A stretch of 6,214 bases of DNA, taken from positions 1 through 6,214 of the forward strand of contig JAGPHI010000061.1 in assembly GCA_018055565.1 (NCBI GenBank), read 5' to 3'. The position numbers and the translations under genes were made by a program. This stretch comes from Oscillospiraceae bacterium (lineage in GTDB: Bacteria > Bacillota > Clostridia > Oscillospirales > Ruminococcaceae). Positions 1 to 6,214 of this stretch are shown here, piece by piece. The notes beneath the pieces were generated by a model that was not told where the DNA came from, searched no databases, and worked only from the letters and a program-made list of their open reading frames with translations. Within the stretch, counting starts at the first letter, position 1, and every line of letters starts with the position of its first letter.

Positions 1-1213
1 GGACATGCCCGATTATAAAGTAAAGATGAGCGCCGCGTTTTGCTTTTCCAATAAAACGCAGCTGTTGGAGTATTATCACAACTCCAGCTGGCTTGAGCAC
101 GGCGACAGCCCCGATCGCGCGGTAAAAACGGCGTTTGTCAATCAAATTGACGCTTTTTTAAAGCAGAAGAATCTATATAAAAAAGGCGAAAGCAAAATTA
201 CGTTTACCGATGTGCAGGATTGTTTAATTTTTGTTTCAAACTGCTTTTCCACACAAACCAGCTACGAAAACCAAACCAAAAAGGCGATAAACAATAAATT
301 TATTGCGCAAGCCATGACGGAGTTTTTAAAGCATTATCTGGAAGTGTATTTCCTGGAAAAGCCCGATGAAGCGCAAAAAATTGCCCAGCAAGTGCTGGTG
401 AATAAGCAAAGCCGCGAACATGCCGAAAAAACACGCCAAAGCCTCAAAAAGGCGATTGGCACGCAGATGGATATTGCCAATCGCGTACAAAAGTTTGTGG
501 ATTGCCGCACAAAGGATTTAACGCGCCGCGAAATCTACATCGTGGAGGGTGATTCTGCGCTTGGCGCGTGCAAAACCAGCCGCGATTCGGAGTTTCAGGC
601 CATTATGCCTGTGCGCGGCAAGATTTTAAATTGCTTAAAAGCAGATTATGACCGCATTTTTAAAAGCGAAATCATCACGGATTTGATAAAGGTGTTCGGA
701 TGCGGCGTGGAGCTGTCGGGCGGCAAAAGCAAAAAGGATTTAAACAGCTTCAGCCTTGAAAATCTGCGCTGGAGCAAGGTAATTATCTGTACGGATGCTG
801 ATGTGGACGGCTATCAAATCCGCACTTTGATTTTAACAATGTTATACTGCCTTGTGCCCACGCTGATCGAAGAAGGCTTTGTTTATATTGCGGAATCGCC
901 ATTGTATGAAATCAATTCCAAAGGCAAAGCCTATTTTGCTTACACCGAAATGGAAAAAGCAGATATCCTCTCGCGCATTGGCGCGGATAAATACACCATT
1001 CAGCGCTCGAAAGGTCTTGGCGAAAATGACCCCGAAATGATGTGGCTTACCACAATGAATCCCGAATCGCGCCGTTTAATCAAAGTAACGCCCGAGGATG
1101 CACAGCGCACAAGCGACGTGTTTGAACTATTGCTTGGCGATAATCTGGCGGGGCGCAAGGAACATATAGCGGCGCACGGATGCGAATATTTAGACGATTT
1201 AGACGTGTCGTAA
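1..1213 (+). CDS. parE: Type IIA DNA topoisomerase subunit B (ParE/GyrB-like, divergent), 5'-truncated by window edge
   Basis: This is the ATPase/TOPRIM subunit of a type IIA topoisomerase, which works with the A subunit encoded next to it. The reading frame is open through the left edge (base 2 starts a codon), so the ATG at 5-7 is internal and the real start lies upstream. From memory of family length (about 640-650 residues), some 240 residues including the GHKL ATP-binding domain are missing. Counting from that internal Met, residues 1-170 are the transducer domain, with the ATP-contacting QTK loop at 90-92. The TOPRIM domain has EGDSA at 181-185, PVRGKILN at 202-209 and the metal-binding DADVDG at 264-269. 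The conserved C-terminal KGLGE motif is at 336-340 and the protein ends LDDLDVS. The metal ligands (Glu181, Asp264, Asp266, Asp268) are intact. Variants from classical GyrB are EGDSALG for EGDSAGG, DGYQIRTL for DGSHIRTL and RSKGLGE for RYKGLGE; these fit a divergent clostridial topoisomerase family. The ParE name is inferred mainly from the partner A subunit. Confidence 0.93.
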   Translation, partial: DMPDYKVKMSAAFCFSNKTQLLEYYHNSSWLEHGDSPDRAVKTAFVNQIDAFLKQKNLYKKGESKITFTDVQDCLIFVSNCFSTQTSYENQTKKAINNKFIAQAMTEFLKHYLEVYFLEKPDEAQKIAQQVLVNKQSREHAEKTRQSLKKAIGTQMDIANRVQKFVDCRTKDLTRREIYIVEGDSALGACKTSRDSEFQAIMPVRGKILNCLKADYDRIFKSEIITDLIKVFGCGVELSGGKSKKDLNSFSLENLRWSKVIICTDADVDGYQIRTLILTMLYCLVPTLIEEGFVYIAESPLYEINSKGKAYFAYTEMEKADILSRIGADKYTIQRSKGLGENDPEMMWLTTMNPESRRLIKVTPEDAQRTSDVFELLLGDNLAGRKEHIAAHGCEYLDDLDVS

Positions 1214-1259
1214 TCTTGTTTGGCACATGCAATAAAAATATTGAATCAGCGAGGTTAAA

Positions 1260-3506
1260 ATGGCTAAGAAGCAAATTAAAAAAGAAATTAAACGCCCGGA
1301 GCTTGGCGATAATGTAGAGATTGCTTCGGCGGGCCTTGTGCTGGAAACGCCCATCACCGAAACGCTTGAAAAAAACTATATGCCCTATGCAATGAGCGTG
1401 ATTGTTTCCCGCGCGCTGCCGGAAATCGACGGCTTTAAACCCGCGCATCGCAAGGTGCTGTACACCATGTATAATATGGGCCTTATCAAAGGCGTGCGCA
1501 CAAAATCGGCCAATATCGTGGGCAACACCATGCATTTAAACCCGCATGGTGATCAGGCAATTTACGACACGATGGTGCGTCTTGCGCGCAGCAATGAAAC
1601 GCTTTTGGTGCCGTTTGTATCGGGCAAGGGCAATTTTGGTAAGTCCTATAGCCGTGATATGGCATATGCCGCATCGCGTTACACCGAGGCAAAGCTGGAA
1701 GAGGTATGCACAGAGCTGTTTTGCGATATCGACAAGGATACCGTTGATTTTGTGGAAAATTACGATGCCACCACCACAGAGCCAACCATGCTGCCCGTTA
1801 CATTTCCCACCATTTTGGCTAACCCTACTTTGGGCATCGCCGTGGGCATGGCGTCCAGCATTTGCTCGTTTAATCTTGTGGAGCTGTGCGAAACCACCAT
1901 TGCGCTGCTAAAAGACGAAAACCACGATATCATGTCCACAATGCCTGCGCCGGATTTTGTAAGCGGGGGCTATATTTTATACAGCGAAAAGGATATCCGC
2001 GAAATCTACAACACAGGTCGCGGCAGCGTGCGTATGCGCTCGAAATACAGCTTTGAGCCGAACGGGAATATGCTCGAAATCACGCAAATCCCGCCCACCA
2101 CCACAATTGAAGCAATTATGGACAAAATTGCCGAGCTTGTGAAAAACGGCCGCATTCGCGAGATAAACGATATGCGCGATGAAACGGATTTAAACGGCTT
2201 AAAGCTTACGATTGATTTAAAACGCGGGCAGGACCCCGACAAGCTGATGCAAAAGCTGTTTCGCATGACGCCGCTTGAAGATAATTTTTCTTGCAATTTC
2301 AATATCTTGATATCCGGCATGCCGCGCGTTATGGGTGTGCGCGAAATTTTAACAGAATGGGGCGCGTTTCGCACACAGTGCGTGCGTCGGCGCACCTTTT
2401 ATGATTTAACCGTTAAAGAAAAACGTCTGCATTTATTAAAGGGCCTTGAGGCCATCTTGCTGGATATTGACCGCGCGGTGCGCGTTGTGCGTGAATCGGC
2501 CGAGGAAGCCGAGGTTATCCCCAATTTAATGATTGATTTTGGCATCGACAAGGTGCAGGCCGAGTATGTGGCGGAAATTAAGCTGCGCCATTTAAACCGC
2601 GAATACATTTTAAAGCGCACAGAGGAAATTTCGGAGCTGGCGGCAGATATCCAAAAGCTGCGCGAAATCTTAGATAGCCCCGCAAAAATCCGTAAAATTA
2701 TTATTGAAGAGCTGCAAACGGTTATTAAAAAATATGGCGAAGCGCGACGCAGCGAAATTGTGTACGAGGATTCCTTACCTGAAGAGGAAGAAGAGCTGGA
2801 AGCAATGCCCGATTATCCTGTAACCGTGTTTTTCACAAGGGAAGGGTATTTCAAAAAAATTACGCCGCAATCCCTGCGCATGAGTGGCGAACAAAAGCTT
2901 AAAGAGGGCGATGCGGTTCTTGTGCAGCAGGAAACGCAAAACAATGTTGAACTGTTGTTTTTTACAAACAAATGTCAAGTATATAAATGCCGCGCGGGCG
3001 ATTTTGAAGACGGCAAAGCCAGCGTAATGGGCGATTTTATCCCTGCACGGCTTGGCATGGAGGACGGGGAAGAGCCAGTTTACATGGCCCTCACCACGGA
3101 CTATAAGGGCTTTATGCTGTTTCTGTTTCAAAACGGAAAGGGCGCAAAAGTGCCACTGGAAAGCTATGCCACAAAGCAAAATCGCAAAAAGCTGCTGAAT
3201 GCCTTTTCGGATAAAGCGACGCTTGCGTGGTGCGAATGCCTGCGTGAGGATTGCGAACTGGCGATAGCCACCACAGCAGGGCGGCTTTTGCTTGTAAATA
3301 CTGCGCAAATCCCTGCAAAGCAAACCAAAAACACGGCAGGCGTGAATGTGATTACGCTGAAAAAGAATCAAAGCATAGAAAATGTGCGTCACATCGAACA
3401 AATGGAGCTTGCAAACCCGCATAGATATCGCGTGCGCACTTTGCCGGCCACGGGCGCTACGCTGCGCGCTGAGGATACGGCCGAGCAAATTCAGCTTACA
3501 CTTTAA
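1260..3506 (+). CDS. parC: Type IIA DNA topoisomerase subunit A (ParC/GyrA-like, divergent)
   Basis: This is the DNA cleavage-religation subunit, which forms an A2B2 enzyme with the upstream gene product. The start ATG is set by GAGGT at 1251-1255, five bases upstream. The protein has 748 residues, close to E. coli ParC and shorter than GyrA. Residues about 35-500 are the breakage-reunion core: the winged-helix region has SRALP (49-53), DGFKPAHRK (57-65) and NPHGDQAIYD (94-103); the catalytic Arg140-Tyr141 pair lies in AASRYTE; GIAVGMA (192-198) carries the Ile that bends DNA. The tower and coiled-coil arms follow to about 500. An acidic linker (EEEEELE, 508-514) leads to a C-terminal beta-pinwheel of about four repeats (521-712) without the QRRGGKG GyrA box. 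The lack of that box favours a topoisomerase IV-like role. Odd points are Lys65 for E. coli Arg47, Asn94 for His78, Gln99 for Ser83 and three one-residue gaps in this region. No terminator separates it from the B-subunit gene. Confidence 0.94.
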   Translation: MAKKQIKKEIKRPELGDNVEIASAGLVLETPITETLEKNYMPYAMSVIVSRALPEIDGFKPAHRKVLYTMYNMGLIKGVRTKSANIVGNTMHLNPHGDQAIYDTMVRLARSNETLLVPFVSGKGNFGKSYSRDMAYAASRYTEAKLEEVCTELFCDIDKDTVDFVENYDATTTEPTMLPVTFPTILANPTLGIAVGMASSICSFNLVELCETTIALLKDENHDIMSTMPAPDFVSGGYILYSEKDIREIYNTGRGSVRMRSKYSFEPNGNMLEITQIPPTTTIEAIMDKIAELVKNGRIREINDMRDETDLNGLKLTIDLKRGQDPDKLMQKLFRMTPLEDNFSCNFNILISGMPRVMGVREILTEWGAFRTQCVRRRTFYDLTVKEKRLHLLKGLEAILLDIDRAVRVVRESAEEAEVIPNLMIDFGIDKVQAEYVAEIKLRHLNREYILKRTEEISELAADIQKLREILDSPAKIRKIIIEELQTVIKKYGEARRSEIVYEDSLPEEEEELEAMPDYPVTVFFTREGYFKKITPQSLRMSGEQKLKEGDAVLVQQETQNNVELLFFTNKCQVYKCRAGDFEDGKASVMGDFIPARLGMEDGEEPVYMALTTDYKGFMLFLFQNGKGAKVPLESYATKQNRKKLLNAFSDKATLAWCECLREDCELAIATTAGRLLLVNTAQIPAKQTKNTAGVNVITLKKNQSIENVRHIEQMELANPHRYRVRTLPATGATLRAEDTAEQIQLTL

Positions 3507-3525
3507 TCTTAAATGCACATTTTGT

Positions 3526-3537
3526 TGCAAATTTGCA
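3526..3537. repeat. 12-base perfect palindrome upstream of secG promoter
   Basis: TGCAAATTTGCA is a perfect inverted repeat with no spacer. It lies 20 bases after the A-subunit stop and 8 bases upstream of the proposed -35 box of secG. It is not followed by a T-run and has no loop, so it is not a terminator. A dimeric DNA-binding protein could use such a site as an operator, but no regulator is encoded here, and chance in this AT-rich spacer cannot be excluded. Confidence 0.4.
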
Positions 3538-3545
3538 GGAACTTC

Positions 3546-3574
3546 TTGCTTTTTGCCCGTGCGTATGATAGAAT
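3546..3574 (+). promoter_or_regulatory. Sigma-A type extended -10 promoter for secG
   Basis: A -35 box TTGCTT (3546-3551) and a -10 box TAGAAT (3569-3574) are separated by 17 bases. TATGA (3564-3568) directly upstream of the -10 matches the TRTGn extension common in Gram-positive promoters. Transcription should start near 3581, leaving a short leader with AGGAGGG at 3593-3599. No terminator is visible between the topoisomerase gene and this point, so secG may also receive read-through. Confidence 0.72.
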
Positions 3575-3607
3575 TAATTTTGCTTAATGTACAGGAGGGT
3601 TTTTTAA

Positions 3608-3859
3608 ATGGGTATTTTCGAGATTATCTCTTCAGCGATATTGCTGATTGCCAGCGTTGTCATCATTCTTTCGGTTCTGTTTCAGGAATCTAAGGGCAAT
3701 GGCCTTTCCGGCGCAATCAGCGGCGGCGAAATGATGGCGAATGAAGGCCGCACACGTTCTAAAGATGCCATTTTGGCCAAATATACCAAATATGCAGCGA
3801 TTGGCTTTTTTGTGTGCACAGTGCTGGTTGGCGTGTTTAGCATCTACCTTAAAAAGTAA
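3608..3859 (+). CDS. secG: Preprotein translocase subunit SecG
   Basis: SecG is the small accessory subunit of the SecYEG channel in the cytoplasmic membrane; it assists SecA-driven export. The 83-residue protein has the family's usual size and plan: a first hydrophobic helix (about 3-25), a cytoplasmic loop, and a second helix (about 60-80) ending in Lys-Lys. The loop carries the diagnostic pattern LFQESKGNGLSGAISGG (24-40), the counterpart of the family's Q-x-x-K-x-x-GLSGAISGG signature. The start is fixed by a strong AGGAGGG eight bases before the ATG. It has its own likely promoter and is followed at once by an intrinsic terminator, so it is probably transcribed mainly as a single gene. 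Lying just upstream of rnr is the order known from many Bacillota. Confidence 0.96.
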   Translation: MGIFEIISSAILLIASVVIILSVLFQESKGNGLSGAISGGEMMANEGRTRSKDAILAKYTKYAAIGFFVCTVLVGVFSIYLKK

Positions 3860-3876
3860 ATTTTTGATTATTTTAG

Positions 3877-3904
3877 AAAAACCTGCCTTTAAGGCAGGTT
3901 TTTT
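3877..3904 (+). terminator. Rho-independent terminator after secG
   Basis: AAAAACCTGCC (3877-3887) pairs with GGCAGGTTTTT (3893-3903) around a five-base loop, followed by T3904; the 3' arm supplies a run of six T (3899-3904). The core CCTGCC/GGCAGG is perfect. It begins 18 bases after the secG stop. The A-run on the 5' side makes the hairpin potentially bidirectional, although no opposing gene exists here. Confidence 0.9.
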
Positions 3905-3914
3905 GTGTTATAAT
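3904..3914 (+). promoter_or_regulatory. Extended -10 promoter for rnr
   Basis: TGTGT (3904-3908) followed by TATAAT (3909-3914) is a perfect TRTGn extension joined to a perfect -10 box. At the usual 16-18 base spacing the -35 region falls inside the terminator hairpin and has little match to TTGACA, so recognition would rest on the extended -10. Transcription should start near 3921. It is the only good promoter between the secG terminator and rnr. Confidence 0.7.
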
Positions 3915-3920
3915 AGTACT

Positions 3921-4035
3921 GGTAAGCAAAATGCTATCCGCACACAAAGAGAGTTTTTAAACGGGCACAACCGATTTATACAATACAACGTCATGACAAT
4001 GCAGTGACGGCATGGATTAAAAGGAGAGACGTAAA
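3921..4035 (+). other. Predicted 5' leader of rnr
   Basis: About 115 untranslated bases separate the predicted start site from rnr. I see no known riboswitch or T-box pattern. The leader holds a nine-codon mini-ORF (ATG 3931 to TAA 3958-3960, encoding MLSAHKESF) with only a weak GGTAAG upstream. It also has a five-base-pair hairpin, CGTCA (3989-3993) with TGACG (4005-4009). The rnr ribosome binding site GGAG (4023-4026) lies nine bases before the start codon. Neither the mini-ORF nor the hairpin is strong enough to call functional. Confidence 0.4.
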
Positions 4036-6129
4036 ATGTCTATTAAAGCAAAAATTTTGCAAGAAATCGAAAAACGTCCGCGCCGCATGAAGGAATTAAA
4101 AGCAAAGCTTGGCAACGACAAAAAAGTTGCACGCGCATTACAAGAGCTGGTTGGCGCTAAAAAGCTTACGCTGAACAGCGACGGGCTGTATGCGTTGAAA
4201 ACCGCAAAAACACAAAACGCCAAAAACGCCACGATTGTAAAGCTGGGCAAAGGTTTTGCGTTTGCAAAGCTGGCCGACGGCAGCGGCGACGTGTTTATCC
4301 CAGGGCGCTTTTTAATGGGTGCCATGCCCGGCGACGAAGTGCTTGTTGCCATATCTAAAACACCGCGTGTAGAAGGCAGCGTGGAGGGCGAAGTGGTGGC
4401 CGTGGTGGCAGAACAAAACGAATTTGTTGGCACGATAGAGCGCCGCGAGGGCCGCTTAATGCTGGTGCCGGATCGCGCGCCTAATACACCGCTTATCATT
4501 AAAAAAAGCGCAGATGGCGGCGTGCGCGAGGGCGACAAAGCCGCAGTGGTCATTTTAGAGCGCAGCGCCAATCACGCAGATCATCGCGCGGGTGTGGCTA
4601 TGCGCTTTGGCTCTTCCAGCGCGGCAAAGCAATGTGCAAAGGCTATTTTATATGCAAACGGCATTGAAAAACAATTTCCGGCACCCGTAAAGCAAGAGGC
4701 GCATCAGTATGAAAACGCTGTAATTGTAAAAGAGGAAAGCGCAGGCCGCAAGGATTTGCGTGCATTGCCCATTTTTACCATTGATTCCGCCAGCACAAAG
4801 GATATCGACGATGCCATCAGCATCGAGCGCTTGGCCGACGGCTATAAGCTTGGCGTGCACATTGCCGATGTTAGCCATTATGTGCGCGCGGGCTCTGCGC
4901 TGGATGCCGAGGCAATGCGCCGCGGCACCTCGGTATATTTTGCAGACAGTGTGGTGCCCATGCTTCCGCGCACGCTGTCGAACGGCATTTGCAGCTTAAA
5001 CGAAGGCGAGGACAGATTGGCCTTTTCCTGCATGATGCAGCTGGACGCGCAGGGCAAGGTGACGGATTATTCCTTTGTGAAATCCATTATTAATTCGCGC
5101 GTAAAGGGTGTATATACCGAAATTAACACCATTTTGGATGACAGTGCCGATGCCGAGCTTTTGGCCAAATATGCGGCAGTGAGCGCCGAATTGTCTATGA
5201 TGGATGAACTGTATCAAAAGCTGGCGGCGCTGCGCGCGGCGCGCGGCAGCATGGACATTGAAAGCGGCGAGGCAAAGCTGGTAATAGACGATAACGGCGT
5301 GTGCATCGACGTGCAAAAACGCGAACGCGGCGTTTCGGAATGCATGATTGAAGAATTTATGCTCCTTGCAAATAATTGTGCGGCTTCGCTTGCACGGCGC
5401 TTAAACGTGCCGTTTGTTTATCGTGTGCACGAAGCGCCCGAGGCGCAGCGCATGGAAAAACTATCAAAGCTTTTGATTGCAAGCGGTGTGGAATTTCGCT
5501 TTGAGGGCGACACGCCCACGGTGCTGGAACTGGCAAAGCTGCTATCCAAAACACGCGGCACGCCGCTGGAGCGCCCTGTGCATACAGGCGTTTTGCGTGC
5601 AATGGCAAAGGCAAAATATGAGGTGCAGCCCAAAGGGCATTACGGCCTTGCTCTGCAAGATTATGCGCATTTCACATCGCCCATCCGCCGCTATCCCGAC
5701 CTTGCGATACACCGCATCCTTTCCGATATCGTCGCAGGTATGTCGGAAAAGGAGCTTAACAAACGTTATACGCAATTTGCCGCAGAGGCTTCACAACTTT
5801 CCAGCGAGCGCGAGGTGGCTGCTATGCAGGCCGAGCGCGACATCGAGGCTTGCTATAAGGCCGAGTATATGCATGCCTTTTTGGGCGAGGAGTTTACCGC
5901 GGTTATCGCCTCTATTGTGCCGCACGGCATCTATGTGGAGCTGCCCAACACCATTGAGGGCCTTGTGCATATCGCAAAGCTCGGCCGCGGCGAGCCGGTA
6001 ATTGTGGAGGGGGTCAGCCTTTCAGATCCCCTTACGGGCAAAATTTGGCGCTTAGGCAGCGATATCCGCGTTAAGCTTGTGGGTGTGGATGTGGCACACG
6101 GCAATATCGATTTTGATATCGTGGAATAA
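4036..6129 (+). CDS. rnr: Ribonuclease R (3'-5' exoribonuclease, RNB family)
   Basis: RNase R is a processive, Mg-dependent 3'-to-5' exoribonuclease that degrades structured RNA in the cytoplasm, including rRNA and mRNA fragments. The 697 residues show the full RNase R order. An N-terminal winged helix (about 1-55) is followed by two cold-shock-type OB folds (about 66-125 and 130-175). The RNB catalytic domain (about 240-565) carries Asp250, Asp256, Asp258 and Asp259 in TIDSASTKDIDDA (248-260), matching the metal-binding aspartates of RNase II/R. HIADVSHYV (275-283), VVPMLP (306-311) and HFTSPIRRYPDL (545-556, with RNA-contacting Arg551) are further family motifs, and AERD follows at 599-602. 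An S1 domain (about 617-695) ends the protein. The N-terminal helix domain separates it from RNase II. There is no lysine-rich tail after S1, making it shorter than the E. coli enzyme (about 813). The ATG is supported by AAGGAG at 4021-4026. Its unit starts at its own promoter and ends at a terminator. Confidence 0.96.
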   Translation: MSIKAKILQEIEKRPRRMKELKAKLGNDKKVARALQELVGAKKLTLNSDGLYALKTAKTQNAKNATIVKLGKGFAFAKLADGSGDVFIPGRFLMGAMPGDEVLVAISKTPRVEGSVEGEVVAVVAEQNEFVGTIERREGRLMLVPDRAPNTPLIIKKSADGGVREGDKAAVVILERSANHADHRAGVAMRFGSSSAAKQCAKAILYANGIEKQFPAPVKQEAHQYENAVIVKEESAGRKDLRALPIFTIDSASTKDIDDAISIERLADGYKLGVHIADVSHYVRAGSALDAEAMRRGTSVYFADSVVPMLPRTLSNGICSLNEGEDRLAFSCMMQLDAQGKVTDYSFVKSIINSRVKGVYTEINTILDDSADAELLAKYAAVSAELSMMDELYQKLAALRAARGSMDIESGEAKLVIDDNGVCIDVQKRERGVSECMIEEFMLLANNCAASLARRLNVPFVYRVHEAPEAQRMEKLSKLLIASGVEFRFEGDTPTVLELAKLLSKTRGTPLERPVHTGVLRAMAKAKYEVQPKGHYGLALQDYAHFTSPIRRYPDLAIHRILSDIVAGMSEKELNKRYTQFAAEASQLSSEREVAAMQAERDIEACYKAEYMHAFLGEEFTAVIASIVPHGIYVELPNTIEGLVHIAKLGRGEPVIVEGVSLSDPLTGKIWRLGSDIRVKLVGVDVAHGNIDFDIVE

Positions 6130-6150
6130 GAAATATTATGCACATTTAAA

Positions 6151-6183
6151 GCCGTTGCGGGCATCATCCGCAGCGGCCTTTTT
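6151..6183 (+). terminator. Rho-independent terminator after rnr
   Basis: GCCGTTGCGG (6151-6160) pairs with CCGCAGCGGC (6168-6177) over ten base pairs with a single T-G wobble, around a seven-base loop, followed by C and five T (6179-6183). It starts 22 bases after the rnr stop. It implies that rnr is the last gene of its transcript. Confidence 0.9.
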
Positions 6184-6214
6184 GCATTTCGCGCTGTCGT
6201 AAACTGTGATAAGG

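Noticed and set aside
1..7. ATG at 5-7 as a true start for the B subunit
   Set aside because: The frame is open to the left edge, no ribosome binding site is visible, and the protein would lack the whole ATPase domain.
1214..1259. Possible separate promoter for the A-subunit gene (TTGGCA at 1220-1225)
   Set aside because: No acceptable -10 box at 16-18 bases; the short gap without a terminator fits co-transcription with the B subunit.
2775..3530. 251-residue open frame on the minus strand opposite the A-subunit gene
   Set aside because: It lies antisense to a clearly conserved coding region, is rich in Cys/His/Arg as shadow frames are, and has no recognisable domain or ribosome binding site.
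3382..3693. 103-residue + strand open frame bridging the A-subunit end and secG
   Set aside because: It overlaps two real genes in another frame, includes the promoter region, and has no family resemblance.
4017..4571. 184-residue minus-strand open frame opposite the start of rnr
   Set aside because: Serine- and proline-rich low-complexity translation typical of an antisense shadow; it overlaps the conserved N-terminal domains of RNase R.
3513..6147. Ten-base repeat ATGCACATTT shortly after two stop codons (3513-3522 and 6138-6147)
   Set aside because: Several repeated 10-mers are expected by chance in a window this size; the two copies share no flanking structure.
6184..6214. Possible promoter or ribosome binding site at the right edge (TGTGATAAGG)
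   Set aside because: No matching -35 box, and the sequence is cut at the window end, so nothing can be supported.

Overview
This window holds four protein genes, all on the + strand and all recognisable housekeeping functions: the 3' part of a type IIA topoisomerase B subunit, the complete matching A subunit, secG, and rnr (RNase R). The neighbouring secG and rnr, strong AGGAGG-type ribosome binding sites and TRTGn-type extended -10 promoters point to a Gram-positive (Bacillota) host. The topoisomerase sequences resemble a divergent gyrase/topoisomerase IV-like family that I associate from memory with Clostridia, especially gut anaerobes. Base composition is intermediate, and all four genes end in TAA.

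Layout: positions 1-1213 encode the B subunit, cut at its 5' end. After a 46-base gap with no terminator, 1260-3506 encodes the A subunit, so the two are very probably co-transcribed and form one heterotetrameric enzyme. The gap 3507-3607 carries a perfect 12-base palindrome and a good extended -10 promoter ahead of secG (3608-3859). A strong intrinsic terminator (3877-3904) closes secG. A consensus extended -10 element follows within five bases and should start the rnr transcript, giving a leader of about 115 bases. RNase R fills 4036-6129, and a second intrinsic terminator (6151-6183) ends that unit. No gene-free stretch exceeds 300 bases; the longest is 3860-4035, described as terminator, promoter and leader.

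How the genes work: the topoisomerase pair cuts and re-joins duplex DNA using ATP. Because the A subunit lacks a GyrA box and has only about four pinwheel blades, decatenation/relaxation (topoisomerase IV-like) is more likely than negative supercoiling. SecG is a small membrane subunit of the Sec translocon, and RNase R degrades structured RNA.

I found no mobile element, CRISPR array, tRNA, rRNA or defence system, and no credible new system. The points most worth a second look are the altered active-site and quinolone-pocket residues of the A subunit (Gln where E. coli GyrA has Ser83, Asn for His78, Lys for Arg47), and the compact regulatory DNA around secG, where a terminator and a promoter are nested.
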